Source of the DNA: Rhizophlyctis rosea
Taxonomy: Eukaryota; Chytridiomycota; Chytridiomycetes; Rhizophlyctidales; Rhizophlyctidaceae
NCBI GenBank assembly: GCA_027596075.1
Contig: JADGJC010000032.1
Span: forward strand, 124,001 to 188,000
Length of the DNA: 64,000 bases
Direction: 5' to 3'
Numbering within the stretch: the stretch's first letter is position 1; every line of letters begins with the position of its first letter. The position numbers and the translations under genes are program-made. The notes under the pieces are model-generated. The model was not told the DNA's origin. It was given only the letters and a program-made list of their open reading frames with translations, and searched no databases. Of this stretch, positions 25,401-36,974 are shown piece after piece.

Positions 25401-27310
25401 TGGAGTTGTTGGGGGTTACGGGGGTTGAGGATAGGTTGCAGGTGTGTAGCTTTTGTCAGGCGGTGCCGATTCAATTTGGACGCTTAGCGGCTTTTCCAGG
25501 ATGATGTGAAGAACACGTTGGAGGTACTGCGGAATGCTGGAATCAAGATATGGATGTTAACGGGTATGTGCTTGTTGATTATCGAGAGGCTGATCGCACT
25601 GCGCCATGCTCACATTGCAAAATGTCAGGGGATAAGATCGAGACGGCGACTTGCATTGCTGTATCTTCGAAGTTGTTCGCTCGGAATCAGCATATTCATA
25701 CGATGGCAAAGGGTGAGTACTCACTATATTGCTTCGGAGTTTGACAATGATAGTATATATGAAGTACTCATTCTTTGCATCTGATTTGGCGACAGTGACT
25801 GATCCAGGCAACGTCCTTGATGAACTGGACGTTTTGCAAACGAAGACCGACGCCGCCTTGGTGATTGACGGCGATTCCTTACAGGTCCGTTTCCATTCTG
25901 CGTATCCATACATCAACCTCACTTTACCGATCCCTCATCACACCCACACAGACCTGCCTCGACCACCACCGAACAGAATTCATCTCCGTCGCCGTCCGTC
26001 TCTCCGCCGTTGTGTGCTGCCGCTGCTCGCCAACGCAGAAAGCCGAAATCACCCAACTGATCAAGCACCATACGGGGCGGCGGACGTGTGCGATTGGGGA
26101 CGGGGGCAACGACGTGTCGATGATCCAGGCGGCGCATGTTGGGGTGGGGATTGTTGGGAAGGAAGGGAAGCAGGCGAGTTTGGCGGCGGATTTTTCGGTG
26201 ACGCAGTTTTGTCATTTGACGAGGCTTTTGTTGTGGCATGGGAGGAATAGTTGTGAGTAGTGGTGTTTTTTTCGTGGTGTTGGGGGTTTTGGACGGCGTG
26301 TGGGTGTGATTGAAGGGGTGGGGTTCTTTGGGTTACATCATCGTTCATTGACGGGGTACCGGCTGTTTCACAGATAAACGGTCCGCAAAGCTTAGCCAGT
26401 TTGTGATTCATCGAGGGTTGATCATTTCCGTCATGCAAGGGGTGTTTTCTGCGATATTCTATTTTGCGCCGATTGCTTTGTACCAGGGCATGTTGCTTGT
26501 TGGGTAAGGCCAGTTGTTCCCAGCAAATTGCATGACGAGACCACATTTACTGATTATTACGCAGATACGCGACCGTTTTCACAATGGCACCTGTATTCTC
26601 CCTCGTGCTAGACAAAGACGTCAGCGAGGACATAGCAATGATGTATCCTGAACTTTACAAAGAGCTTCGCAAGGTATGCTCATCACATTCCCCCCACAAT
26701 CCAATCCCAAAACCCACCATCCCCCCCACACCAGGGCCGCTCCCTCTCCTACAAAACCTTCTTCACCTGGCTTTGCATATCCATATACCAAGGCGGGGCG
26801 ATCATGATGCTGGCGATCTGGCTGTTCGAAAACGAGTTTGTGAATATTGTTTCGATTAGTTTTACGGCGTTGATTTTCAATGAGCTTTTGATGGTTGCAT
26901 TGGAGATTTATACTTGGTGGGTTTTGTGTTTTTTTTTTTTTTTGGCGATTGGGGGGAGGTTTTATTGACGAGGAATGGTTGTGGTGGGGTTCTTTTTTCT
27001 CCAGGCATCGGTATATGATATATTCCCAGATTGTGACGATAGCGTTGTATATTTCTTCGATGTGGGTTTTGAAGACGGACTTTGGTGAGTGTCCTGACGG
27101 TTTGGGGCCGTGTGCATCGTGTGTGTCAAGGCTTGATATCGAAACTTACACGCTTTCATTGGTACCTCACCAGATCTGTCATTCATCCTTACGGCAACGT
27201 TTGTATGGAAAACGGCGGTAATTACGGCAGTGAGCAGTATGCCGTTGTATATTTGGAAGTTCTTGAAGTGGCGATTGAACCCTCCGAGTTATACGAAGTT
27301 GGAGGGATGA
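22465..27310 (+). CDS. NEO1: Neo1/ATP9-type P4-ATPase, phospholipid flippase
   Basis: P4-ATPases move aminophospholipids to the cytosolic leaflet; Neo1 works in Golgi and endosomes. The start at 22465 ([14 protein letters not shown]) joins in phase to [15 protein letters not shown]. Then come [20 protein letters not shown] and [20 protein letters not shown] (TM1-2), [11 protein letters not shown] (the P4 version of the TGES loop), the phosphorylation site DKTGTLTKN at 24466-24486, nucleotide-binding blocks [15 protein letters not shown] and [26 protein letters not shown], and the hinge [20 protein letters not shown]. The C-terminal membrane half ([38 protein letters not shown]) ends [12 protein letters not shown]. 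Motifs match the Neo1/ATP9A branch, which needs no Cdc50 partner. About 20 small exons; none is broken. Confidence 0.96.
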
Positions 27311-27493
27311 ATATATGTGGATATTTGGCTGGTACATAATGAGAACTACGTATGGATTCCCTTGATGCTTGACGGAGGAGATATGGCGGCGCACGGTCAT
27401 GATACTTTTCGCCAACAGGACGTCATATTAAAAAAATTTTCGGCCATATATCAAACAGCAAGCATCAGCTGCAGCGGCGAATTGCGAAAATAT

Positions 27494-28201
27494 TTAGTAC
27501 TTTCGTATTCTTGATGATCTTCTAACTTCTGCTTGTTGCACCACCTTACTTCTACGCGGTCTTCTGAGCTTTAAGGAGACATCATCCTGGCCATCATCAA
27601 TCTCAGGATTGCTTTCTATCTCCTTCTTTACACTACCATCCTTGAGAGCCTCGGAATCGCTTCCTGCCTCCTCCTTGACACCATCAGTGTTTTCTGAAGG
27701 ACTCACTCGCTTCCGTTTTCCAGTAACCTTCTCCCCCGCATACTTCTCCTTATGCTCCTTCATCATCTGGACATAAACCTCATCCTCCCTAACAACCTTC
27801 AGCACCTCCCCAAAAATCCTCGCCGCCTCCGCCTTCTCCTCATCCTCCACGTCAACCCTCGGCAACTCCACTTTCTGCCCCCCCTCCCCAACAACATACT
27901 TCCTCCCCCCCTTATGATTTGCATACCGTCTCGCGCGCGTAACACCCATCTGTATGAACTTCCTCGCCATATCCATACCAACAAAATCGCGTTGGGATCT
28001 GTAGAGTTGGAATTTTGCGAAGAGGGCGGTGGAGGAGGAGGTAGCTATTTGGGGGGTACGGAAACGCCAGAGGGGGAGGAGTTCGGACTTGTAGGGTTCT
28101 ACCATTAGGACGCCTTGTTCGCCTTTGCCGGTGCGGTAGAGGTGCGGGTGTGTGCGGAGGTTTACGGTTTTGTAAGGGAGGGTGTAGTCGAATGTTGTCA
28201 T
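27494..28201 (-). CDS. DUF4385 domain protein
   Basis: A single exon of 235 residues with ATG at 28201. The N-terminal part is the DUF4385 signature: FDYTLPYK, YRTGKGEQGVLMVEPYKSEL, LPLWRFRTPQIA, DFVGMDMARKFIQMG and TRARRYANHKGGRKY. The remainder is acidic and Lys-rich with a KRKR patch, ending in basic SSRIRKY, which suggests a nuclear location. The domain occurs in bacteria, phages and scattered eukaryotes; its biochemical function is not known to me. It lies tail to tail with NEO1 and is divergent from the glutaredoxin gene. Composition switches from C-rich to G-rich on the + strand within the exon, near 27990. Confidence 0.85.
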   Translation of the reverse strand: MTTFDYTLPYKTVNLRTHPHLYRTGKGEQGVLMVEPYKSELLPLWRFRTPQIATSSSTALFAKFQLYRSQRDFVGMDMARKFIQMGVTRARRYANHKGGRKYVVGEGGQKVELPRVDVEDEEKAEAARIFGEVLKVVREDEVYVQMMKEHKEKYAGEKVTGKRKRVSPSENTDGVKEEAGSDSEALKDGSVKKEIESNPEIDDGQDDVSLKLRRPRRSKVVQQAEVRRSSRIRKY

Positions 28202-29670
28202 GGTGGTGTGGGGTGGGTGGTGGGGGGTTTGTGTGGGGTATATTGGGGTGATGAATCGCGGTGGGTGGAAGTGAAGTCTGGTGAGTTTGAGGAGTGCAAT
28301 TGTGGATGCTTTTTGTTTTGATGGATGCAGGTAGGTGATTTTTAAGATGTGGGTTTGTCAATGAAGATGTGCAAGAGAGTGGTACAATTTTGTCCGACAA
28401 AGCGTTTCTGAAGTGAGCGCCAGATAACAACTCAAGGGCAACAATCAAACTGAGATGCCGATTATAGTGAGTGAGGAACTGGTGAGATGGTGGAGCGTTT
28501 TCTTCTCCAGATGGTTTTCAAAATTAACAATCTGGCAAACGTCGAAGGATGCTGAAAAAGGGTTGCTCCTGTATGGTGTCAAGAATCATGACGTTGGTGG
28601 CACATTCGGTGGCGTTGCAAAAACCCCCATCTAACTCAAAAAGGAAGTATTGACGAAAATGAACAGTCTTCCCTGCTTCACAGGTTGGCCAACTCGAACT
28701 TCCCTACACATGTTCGCAATTATGCAATTTATGTGACAATAGTAAATCAGATTGGCCTGTCCGTGAAGAGTTCATATATCAAGAAATGGGTGACATGACA
28801 CGTTCCGTGATGCAAAAAATTGCCTCTTTGAATTTTTGATGTATAAGAGATAGGTAAATATGTTGTTGCACAATTCATTACACCGATTCACATCAGCGGG
28901 ATAACCGGTCACCCCTCAAGCCCTTCAAACGTCTTTGCATTCGGAGGCTACAACGGGTAGATTCATATCGAGAGCATTTGGGACTCACGATCGCAATTTG
29001 AAAGCTCCAGCCGGGGGATAATTCAGGGACTGGAATCATGACAGGATGTATTGAGCGCAGGAATGGCTGCGCGCGCCCCTGCAGCACTCAAATGGTGGTC
29101 TCCATGCGACGCGACCAGCATCAACTCTCAGGCACTCCATCAAAACGTTGACTTCTCTCGGCAGAGGTTTGAAGGACCCTAAACATGGCGGAGCAGACGC
29201 GTTCTCAAGATCTATCACGTGACATCGTGTCGTCATGTTTCGGGACAATTTCCAATCTCATTTCTCCGCCTGATAGTCTGCCTACTCTTGCTTTGACTAT
29301 AATTTGCTTTGTACCCTCGATCTTGCTATCTGACAGGTAAAGTCAAGGTGAGTAATAATAGCCAACGGCTGGTGACTGGGGCTCCTTTTTCTAGTATGGT
29401 TCTATCTAGGTTCTTCTAGTGCAGATTTACGAACGTACTCCCAGAGAATGATTACTCACTCACACCTCCCTTTCCGATCACTCATATACCGGCCACACAC
29501 TATCCTCAGTTCCCACACGTTCAAACGTTTCACCACATTGCACCCAAAACCCTACTCCACAACGTTCGACCAAGGTTAGTATCTCTAGTCATTCACAACT
29601 GGCAATTGATTGTCAACAACCGTCGCTTAAAAGTATCCCCAAAGCCTTCAACTAAACCTCACAGTCTCTT
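28202..29670. other. Long divergent intergenic region
   Basis: The stretch separates DUF4385 (-) and glutaredoxin (+) and should hold both promoters. I see no credible coding exon, tRNA or repeat. Confidence 0.45.
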
Positions 29671-30167
29671 ATGTCATTCCTCCTCCGCTACTTCTCAGGC
29701 TCTTCATCAACCATGACCGGCACAAAGGAACTCGTCGAGAACGCTATTCGTGATAACAAGGTTGTGGTAAGCACCTTGCTGTCAAAGGGAGATTTGGGTC
29801 GCCGCAAGATATTCACCCCCCTTTCAACTCCATCCACAGGTCTTCTCCAAAACCTACTGCCCATACTGCACACGCGCCAAACGCCTACTAGACTCCCTCA
29901 ACGTCAAATACGCTCTCTTCGAGCTCGACACCCGGGACGACGGTAGCGAAATTCAGGGTTATCTGCAGAGCAAGACGGGACAGAGGACTGTGCCTAACAT
30001 TTTCATTAAGCAACAACATGTTGGTGAGTAGTTCGAGGATGTTGGGTGTGCGTTCGATGACCAGTGCCAGACATATCAACTCTAACACGCGAATTGATTT
30101 CACAGGTGGATGTGACGATCTCCACGCCAAGCAAGCGGATGGGTCGTTGGCTAAGTTGTTGGCCTAA
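29671..30167 (+). CDS. GRX: Dithiol glutaredoxin
   Basis: Three exons join in phase: MSFLLRYFSGSSSTMTGTKE...DNKVV, then VFSKTYCPYCTRAKRLLDS...QRTVPNIFIKQQHVG, then GCDDLHAKQADGSLAKLLA and a TAA at 30165-30167. The CPYC active site, the cis-Pro TVPNIFI segment and the GGCDDL glutathione-binding turn are all present, so it should reduce disulfides and glutathionylated proteins using glutathione. The first ATG (29671) adds a hydrophobic/Ser N-terminus that could be a weak organelle presequence; starting at the internal ATG (29713) would give a cytosolic form of usual length. Two isoforms are possible. Confidence 0.95.
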
Positions 30168-30544
30168 AGAAGAAGGTGCATTAGAACATTTGGGATGAGT
30201 GGATAAACAGCTCATTCTTAGTTATATGTATATTTGTGAATATTTGGATCATTGTTGATATGACGTTCGCGTAGCAAATGGTTTGTGGTAGAGGATGTAA
30301 GACCTGCTGGGAAGCAACACCCCGTATGTATACACAAGTGGACCATGGCACATGTATCCGCACATATGATCTCATGCGGGCCACTATTCAGAGGAAGAGC
30401 CGAAACTGTCATATTCCTATCTGTTTGCTAAACACTTGCATCTACACTATGCCAGATTCTATCTGTCTACTTTGCAGAAACATCATATCTACACTGAGCT
30501 ATAATCACATATATCCCGCCTGCAAATATCTACCCGACCCCTTG
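30168..30544. other. Convergent intergenic, 3' ends of two genes
   Basis: Glutaredoxin (+) and the AlkB-like gene (-) converge here. No other feature seen. Confidence 0.5.
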
Positions 30545-33500
30545 CTACTTTCCCACATCCTTAAACCTACAACAAGGATGACACCACTCCACCTCCCTAT
30601 CAGTCTGCACCCCTATATCCCTCACCCCCTCCCCCGGCGAATCAACAAACATCCCCTCCTCCACATCAGACCACGACTTCAAAGAAGCAGACGAAGACCG
30701 CGAACAACAAGACGAAGAAATCGACGAGGCCCCCCTTTCCACTTCCCTTCTAGTCCGTCGAGGCTTTTTCGCAACCCCCTCACGAATCACCCTCGCCGTA
30801 ACACCAAACCTCAACCCCTCCGGCGTGACGGCGTGTTCGAAGTTTCGTTGGAGGATTTTGTCGTGCTGTGGTGAAAAAAGTGTTTTACAAAGAATTCACT
30901 ACGACAGTCCACAAATAGGAACCCCGTTCTTCCATTCGCAATGCACCAAACCACCCTCAAAACAAAAGAAAAAACAAAAACTCACCATAATAACAACATC
31001 CCCATGCCTCAACAAAAGCTTCAAAACAACCCTCGCCTGAACCTTCCCCCGCCCTTTCTTTCCCGCCCCATCGTCTTCGTCATCAATTTCCATCCCATCC
31101 TCATCTTCACTCCCCATACGTCGCCTCCCCTTCCTTCCACCCTTCCCCGCCTTACCCCTAAACCTCATCACACAATCACTCCCCAAACTCCACCCAACAA
31201 TCGGCCCACACACTTCGTTCTCGCCGTCGTCGTGGAAATTCATTTTCTGGCCAGCCATGTAACCAATACTCAGCACCTCGTTGAGTTCCACGTCAGCAAA
31301 GAGAGTTTGAAGTGCGCGGTGGGCGTCTTGGATGGGTTGAGGTGACATGTTGAGAGCGTTTCCTGCTTGGTCTACCGCGTATCTGTTTATCGACAGAAGT
31401 TATTGAGCTCGCAATGTAAGGCGCAAGATCCCTCAGGAAACCCGCTCACCAACATTAAAATCCCCTCCTTACCGATATGCAGCTCCAGCATTATACGAAA
31501 AATTCTTCGTCAAAAATCCTTTCACTAAAACCGCCAATAACAATTAGTCACACATCACTCACGCAAAAAGCCCAAACGAAAACTCACAAACATGATTCCT
31601 CATCTCCCTCCTCTGCAACGGCACCCTCCCATCCTGAAACGCAACAAAAAGCCCATCCGACAACTTCCTCACATTCCCATTAATCCCACAAATAATATGC
31701 TCGACCTCCCCTCCTCCCGGCATAGAATACACCACCCGCTCGCAGCCCGCCCATTCCGAGTGAGTGACTTTATCGGGATGTGCTATGATACCCGCGGAGG
31801 TGTTCATGTGGAGGAGGCCTTTGTGGTCTTTCCAGGTGGGGTCGGGGCGGATGGATGGGGTGCTGAGGAGGGTTGCGAAGGGGATGAGGAGTTTTGTGTA
31901 GAGTTTTGTTGCCTGGGGGTTGTTCGCGTGAGCTTTTTTGGGTGGAGGTGGGAAGTGATTGTGTGGCGCTCCGTGTAGGAACGTACCTTGCAGTTCGGAC
32001 ATTCCCACTTGAACCAATCCTTCCGACACGCGATCCTCCCGCAGTGCTGACACCAAATAGGACTGGTGGACAGATACTCTTTATCTGGTGGGAGGGACTG
32101 CGGGATGATCGAATGTGGGGGCATCCTGCAAAGGCGGCAGAACGAACTAGGTCAACAGAGTTGTAGGCAGCGGGTTTGGAAGAACAGTCTGCCCCAAACA
32201 CTTACATCGCATCCAACCCTTCCGCCAAAAACGTAGGCTTCAAAAAATCCTCATGATACTCCAAACCCGGGGCCGCCTCTACATACTGCTCCGGCACAAC
32301 AGGCGCACACATCGTCACAACATACTGAAGCGGACATTCACTAACCCGCACCATCCAAAACCTCTCACAAGACGGGTTCAAGCACATCCATGTCGTATAC
32401 ACATGCGGTGATTCCGTGTGGCATTGTGTACACTCCCGCGAAGAGATTTCCGGCTTCTTGTGCAATTTGCGATCATTCAGGAACCATGGGGATGTGTCGT
32501 TTGTGTCTAAATATTGGAATCGGAATTTCCAGCGTAGGAAGAAGGGGCGGCGGCCGTTTGGTGCGCGAGTTTCTGAGGTGAAGTCTGGCTCTGCCCAGTA
32601 GTGGGTGATGATATACCTATTGGGAAGTTTTTCAATACACCTCGATTACAACGCTGCTGCCATTTCCGTAGACCAACCATCCCAAAACGCAATACCGATG
32701 CGGAACCGCAAAATCCGCCAATGAGTAGCTTGATCCAAGAATGGCCACAATGGGCTTCCGCAAAGTACACGTATTGATCATGGCCGCAATGGATCGATCA
32801 TCCTTATTTTGAGATTTGCGCAAGACGCTTGCAGTTTTGGCTATTGAAGAATAAGATGATGAGGAGCGTTTGTGGGGTGACGATTTTGAGGTTTGGTTTG
32901 CTGCGCATTCGGCTTTCCCGCCAGCGTGAGTGACGATAACTCTGTCGGCCCACTTGTCTCGCGGTGCGGCGAAGCCTTTTGTGATGTTCCAATTGTGTTA
33001 CGGTGGGTTTGCAAATCTTGGCGGAAATGTTGACATACCGTCTATCAGCTGCCCGTACACTATCTTGTCCTTGCAGTATGTGCCCGCTGTTGCACAGTTG
33101 GTGATTAATTCCAGACAGGATGGCAGCTCGATGGCTTGCCTTGATATGATTTGAAGTATGGGCATCCTATTATTTGAGAGGGTGATGAAAGTGCTTATCC
33201 GTGAGCCAAAGCGTGTAAGTTTGAAACGCAAAATCGCGCAGAACACGTACCCTCACACAACTCCTGCCGCGTTTGAGCCCAGACGGAAGGAACTTCTGCG
33301 GACAGTCCCACGCTTTAGACGGATGGATCAATGACATTCCATGGTATCTACCTGTTAGCTCTCTCTTTTCCATCGTGGGTGAGCATTCACTGCGTATATG
33401 TGTTGATTCCCTCAGCGAATCCAACTGCTTCAGGAGCGAGTCGGGGTCCGCGCTGGTAGGTTCCTTAATCATAGAAGGCGAGGCATTAAGTCGTCGGGAC

Positions 33501-33568
33501 TTTCCGACGCGTTCGCGAACGTCCTTCGGAACTGGTTTGGAGTTGAGCACGTGGGATCGCGGAGACAT
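30545..33568 (-). CDS. AlkB-like 2OG-Fe(II) dioxygenase with zinc-binding N-terminal region
   Basis: Order of recognisable parts: Ser-rich N-terminus; PIELPSCLELITNC, VYGQLIDGFAAPRDKW and RVIVTHAGGK; PHRYCVLGWYIITHYWAEPDF (a phase-matched junction); a Cys cluster CTQCHTESPHVYTTWMCLNP plus SCERFW; a second cluster WCQHCGRIACRKDWFKWECPNCK; and the dioxygenase core. The core has the iron ligand motif HxD (NFHDDGE), then after a basic insert RHGDVVIM, the second ligand in NFEHAVTPEG and the RxxxxxR 2-oxoglutarate clasp (RFGVTAR). Family members remove alkyl groups from nucleic acids or proteins with Fe(II) and 2-oxoglutarate; the target here is unknown. The ATG chosen (33568) is the first in frame; an upstream exon is possible. 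One N-terminal intron border is ambiguous. Divergent from LSM5. Confidence 0.75.
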
Positions 33569-33845
33569 TCGCAGCTCGCTGCAGTCGATGGTGCTGGTGG
33601 GAGAGGAAAAGGGTGCAAAGGGGGTTGGAGGGACGGAAACTCTTTTGGGGGAATGGGCATCCGGATGATCGGACAGAATGAGGCGGTCGGCTTGATGCTG
33701 CGGCAAATGTGGCTGGAAGTCCTGCCTGAATCTCGACTTGCCTCTGGCTTGCCTCCAACTTCACTTCACGCTTGAGCGCTCCTCAAAGCCAACTTTCCCA
33801 CCCATCACAACACCTAAACCCCTCCTCAGTCACACAAAACACACA

Positions 33846-34464
33846 ATGGCAGCACCAATCTCGCAACTCATGCCTCTCGGTACAGTCCACCCACAAACTC
33901 ACTCAACCCCGAAACCCCCACCCAACAAACTGATCTCCCCACCCCCACAGAACTGGTCGACAAATGCATTGGTTCCCGCGTCTGGGTCGTCATGAAGTCC
34001 GAGAAGGAGTTTACCGGTACACTGCTGGGTTTCGACGACTACGTTAGTGAGTATGCTCTATCACAAAAAAGGTTTGGTTACTCGAGTGATGAGTTCTGAG
34101 TGGTTCTTTTTCCAGATATGGTTCTTGACGACGTGACAGAATAGTACGTACGCACATGTCCCGAATAAGACCCTGCAGAAAGTCTTGCTGTTCTTGCTCA
34201 CCACCGTTCAATCTGAAACAGCGAGACCACCGCAAACGGAAGAAGAGTGACAAAACTCCCTCAAGTACTGCTCAACGGAAGCAACGTCTGCATGGTAAGT
34301 GGAATCCCACGCGACGATAAACGCTTTTGCCCAGAAGACTGACAAGCGTTTGATCATTCGCAGCTCGTGCCAGGTGGAGAGTAAGTCATACGTCTCACAA
34401 ATATGACCCCATTTGGCGGCTTTCGCTGACAACTTTCCGCTTTGCCAGAGGTCCATCATCGTAA
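33846..34464 (+). CDS. LSM5: LSm5, U6 snRNA and mRNA-decay Sm-like protein
   Basis: Six exons join in phase to a protein of about 87 residues: [87 protein letters not shown]. The Sm1 motif with GFDDYVNMVLDD and the Sm2 motif NGSNVCMLVPGG are typical of LSm5. It is a ring subunit of LSm2-8 (U6 snRNP, nucleus) and LSm1-7 (cytoplasmic decapping). Length equals the family norm. The stop is TAA at 34462-34464. Confidence 0.95.
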
Positions 34465-34780
34465 ACTGTTACTGTCCAAATCGCCCCGCATCGATTTTCA
34501 TCCTATTCGCACTTTGTGAAATGACACCTTCCATAACCCCAAAGGTCGTCGGGCTACCAGACTGCGAGCACGTCAGCGGTCGACCTGTCTGTATCGCGAT
34601 TGCTGCTTCATCTCTCAGACTTTGTACATACACACCAATAACCGCCGTCATCAAAGAAAACCATTGTCATAGTCTTTCGAAATCCGATTCAGACACCTTC
34701 ATTTAAGGTTACTTACAAAATGGAACTCAGGGATGGATAGTTCGACAATCTTGCACTAAGTCATCACATCGAGCTAAATT
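34465..34780. other. Convergent intergenic, LSM5 and acyl-CoA dehydrogenase
   Basis: Two 3' ends face each other. No other feature recognised. Confidence 0.5.
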
Positions 34781-36579
34781 CTATGCATAGTTAGGTTTGA
34801 GCAATTTGGCGATGGTCTGAAGCTGGATGTTGGATGTGCCTTCGTAGATGGCACCAATCTTGCAGTCGCGGTAGAACTTCTCAATGGGGAATTCTGTGAC
34901 GCAAGATTCAGATGCCGCGTGCCACAGTGCCCAATGGGCTTCCAAATTCGCTCACCTCTCGTGAAACCAACCCCACCAACCCATTCCACAGCCTTGCTCG
35001 CCGCCCGCTCCGCAACTTGCGACGCATAGAGCTTAGCCATAGCGGCCTCCATCACAAAGTCCTTCCCCTCTTCCTGAAGCCTTGCCGCGTTGTACGTAAG
35101 CAGACGCGCAGCCTCGATCTCTGTAGCCATTTGCGCGACTTGGAATTGCATGCCCTAGCCCACATGTCAGATCCAACTTCCCTTCTGAGCACGAAACGCT
35201 AACAGTCGCCCTTGCCTCACCTGGAAGTCAGCAATAGCTTGTCCAAACTGCTTCCTCTGATACATATACGGCAGCGCCTCATCAAACACACCCCTCGCCA
35301 ACCCAATCATCTGCGCAGCAATGCCAATGCGACCTTCATTCAGTGCCTCAATTGCGTACTTGTAGCCTTTGCCAACTTCGCCAAGGACGTTCTCCTCTGG
35401 GACTTCTACGTCGTCGAAGCTCAGCGCGCAAGTCGATGAGGCCCGAATGCCCAGCTGCAATGTTGAAGAGTAAATAAACAATCGACGTCATCAAGAATAT
35501 CGTGATATGGACCTTGATCTCCTTCTTGGCAATCTTCACTCCCATATCCTTCTCGACGATGAAGCAAGTGATGCCCCTGTGGCCCTTGGATGGGTCCACA
35601 TTGGCGAAGACTAGGAAAATGTCGGCTTCATAGGAATTGGTGATCCACATCTTGCTGCCGTTTAGAATGTATTTGTTCCCTTGCTTGTCCGCCTTGGTCT
35701 TCAGTGCAAACGCGTCGGAGCCGGATCCAGCTTCTGAGAGAGCGAAACATCCAACCTAGGGAATTGAAAGAGGCTCAGATGGGAATTTTGATGATGCTAG
35801 ATCAAATGGGTGTGCGTACCGTATCAGCTGCCAATCTTGTGAGATACTTCTTCCTTTGCGCGTTGGTGCCGTGTTTGCGGAACAACGTGTTGACCAGAGT
35901 ATTCTGGACATCACAGACAACACTGACGGAAGGGTCCACTTTGGCAAGCTCTGTCATGCCATGAGGTGAGTTCATAGATCGCGTTTTGTCATTTGCGACA
36001 CGAGGGTATCACCTTCCACTACAATGATCGCAGCTGTAAAGCTGGTGTCCGCGCCGCCATAGTCCGATGGGGTTTCTATTCCCATGAGCTGCGTTCCGAC
36101 GTGCATTCTAGTCTCCATGTCCATATAGATGACGCGTCACGTCGCTCACCCCTTGCTCAAATAAACCATTCAGGATGTTCTTGTCCAGTAGCTCCTTCTC
36201 ATCCATATCGCGAACATGCGGCTTCAAAGATTCATTGGCCCACTTCGCGACTGGAGAGTGACGTTTCAATGCTTGAATTAGTTCTGGATACACTCGTCAG
36301 CACTCACCAGACTCCCGCAACATCGACTCTTCTTCTGACAGAGAGTTCAGGGATGGGAAAAAGGAAGCAGAATCCCGAACGATGGATGATTGCGAAAAAG
36401 GCCTATGAGATCATTAGCACATATAATCGCCTTGCAAGCTTCACCACCATATATTTAGGCGATACCCGTCAAAAAATGAACTTCACCGGAAAGCGTTTCA
36501 TTATTTACCTGGACCACAGTGAGGGAAGGACCCTTGGCCGGAACGCGGTTCTGCTCAACATGCGCAAAGCGGAAGACAT
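34781..36579 (-). CDS. ACADSB: Short/branched-chain acyl-CoA dehydrogenase, mitochondrial
   Basis: The start at 36579 gives a classic mitochondrial presequence rich in Arg, Ser and Leu ([20 protein letters not shown]), spliced in phase to [11 protein letters not shown] and [14 protein letters not shown]. The mature enzyme follows [82 protein letters not shown], and a C-terminal [20 protein letters not shown] with the catalytic-base region [10 protein letters not shown]. It oxidises 2-methylbutyryl- and related acyl-CoAs with FAD, passing electrons to ETF in isoleucine and short-chain catabolism. About nine exons. Divergent from the glucosidase I gene. Confidence 0.93.
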
Positions 36580-36974
36580 TGTGCTATTCGCGTGTATGTG
36601 ACTAGGCTGTGGAATTCGGGTATGTGTGAAGCGGATTTAGATGTGATGATGAACTTGCGAGCGTGGGAAGATTGCAGATGACGGATAAAAGCAGGGTGCA
36701 AGAACGAGAACACGCGACTCTTCATGCTTGGGAGCCTCATTGGCATGTGATATAGCTCGAGATATCTTACCCCACTTTGCTATCGGTAGCTAAGCCGGGT
36801 GGGTTGGGCCACCAATCGATGGGTAAATTTTGGACACTTCCCTTCCTGCAGATTTCAACACCCAACGATCGTGACTGGCACTTAAGATTACGGAGGGCAT
36901 ACCAGCGCTGCACAACCAGCTTCAGCTGGCACGACCTCAACGTAACTCCTCACTGACAGCAGTAACCATCCCTC
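36580..36974. promoter_or_regulatory. Divergent promoter region, ACADSB and glucosidase I
   Basis: The genes on both sides are transcribed outward. No specific motif recognised. Confidence 0.4.
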
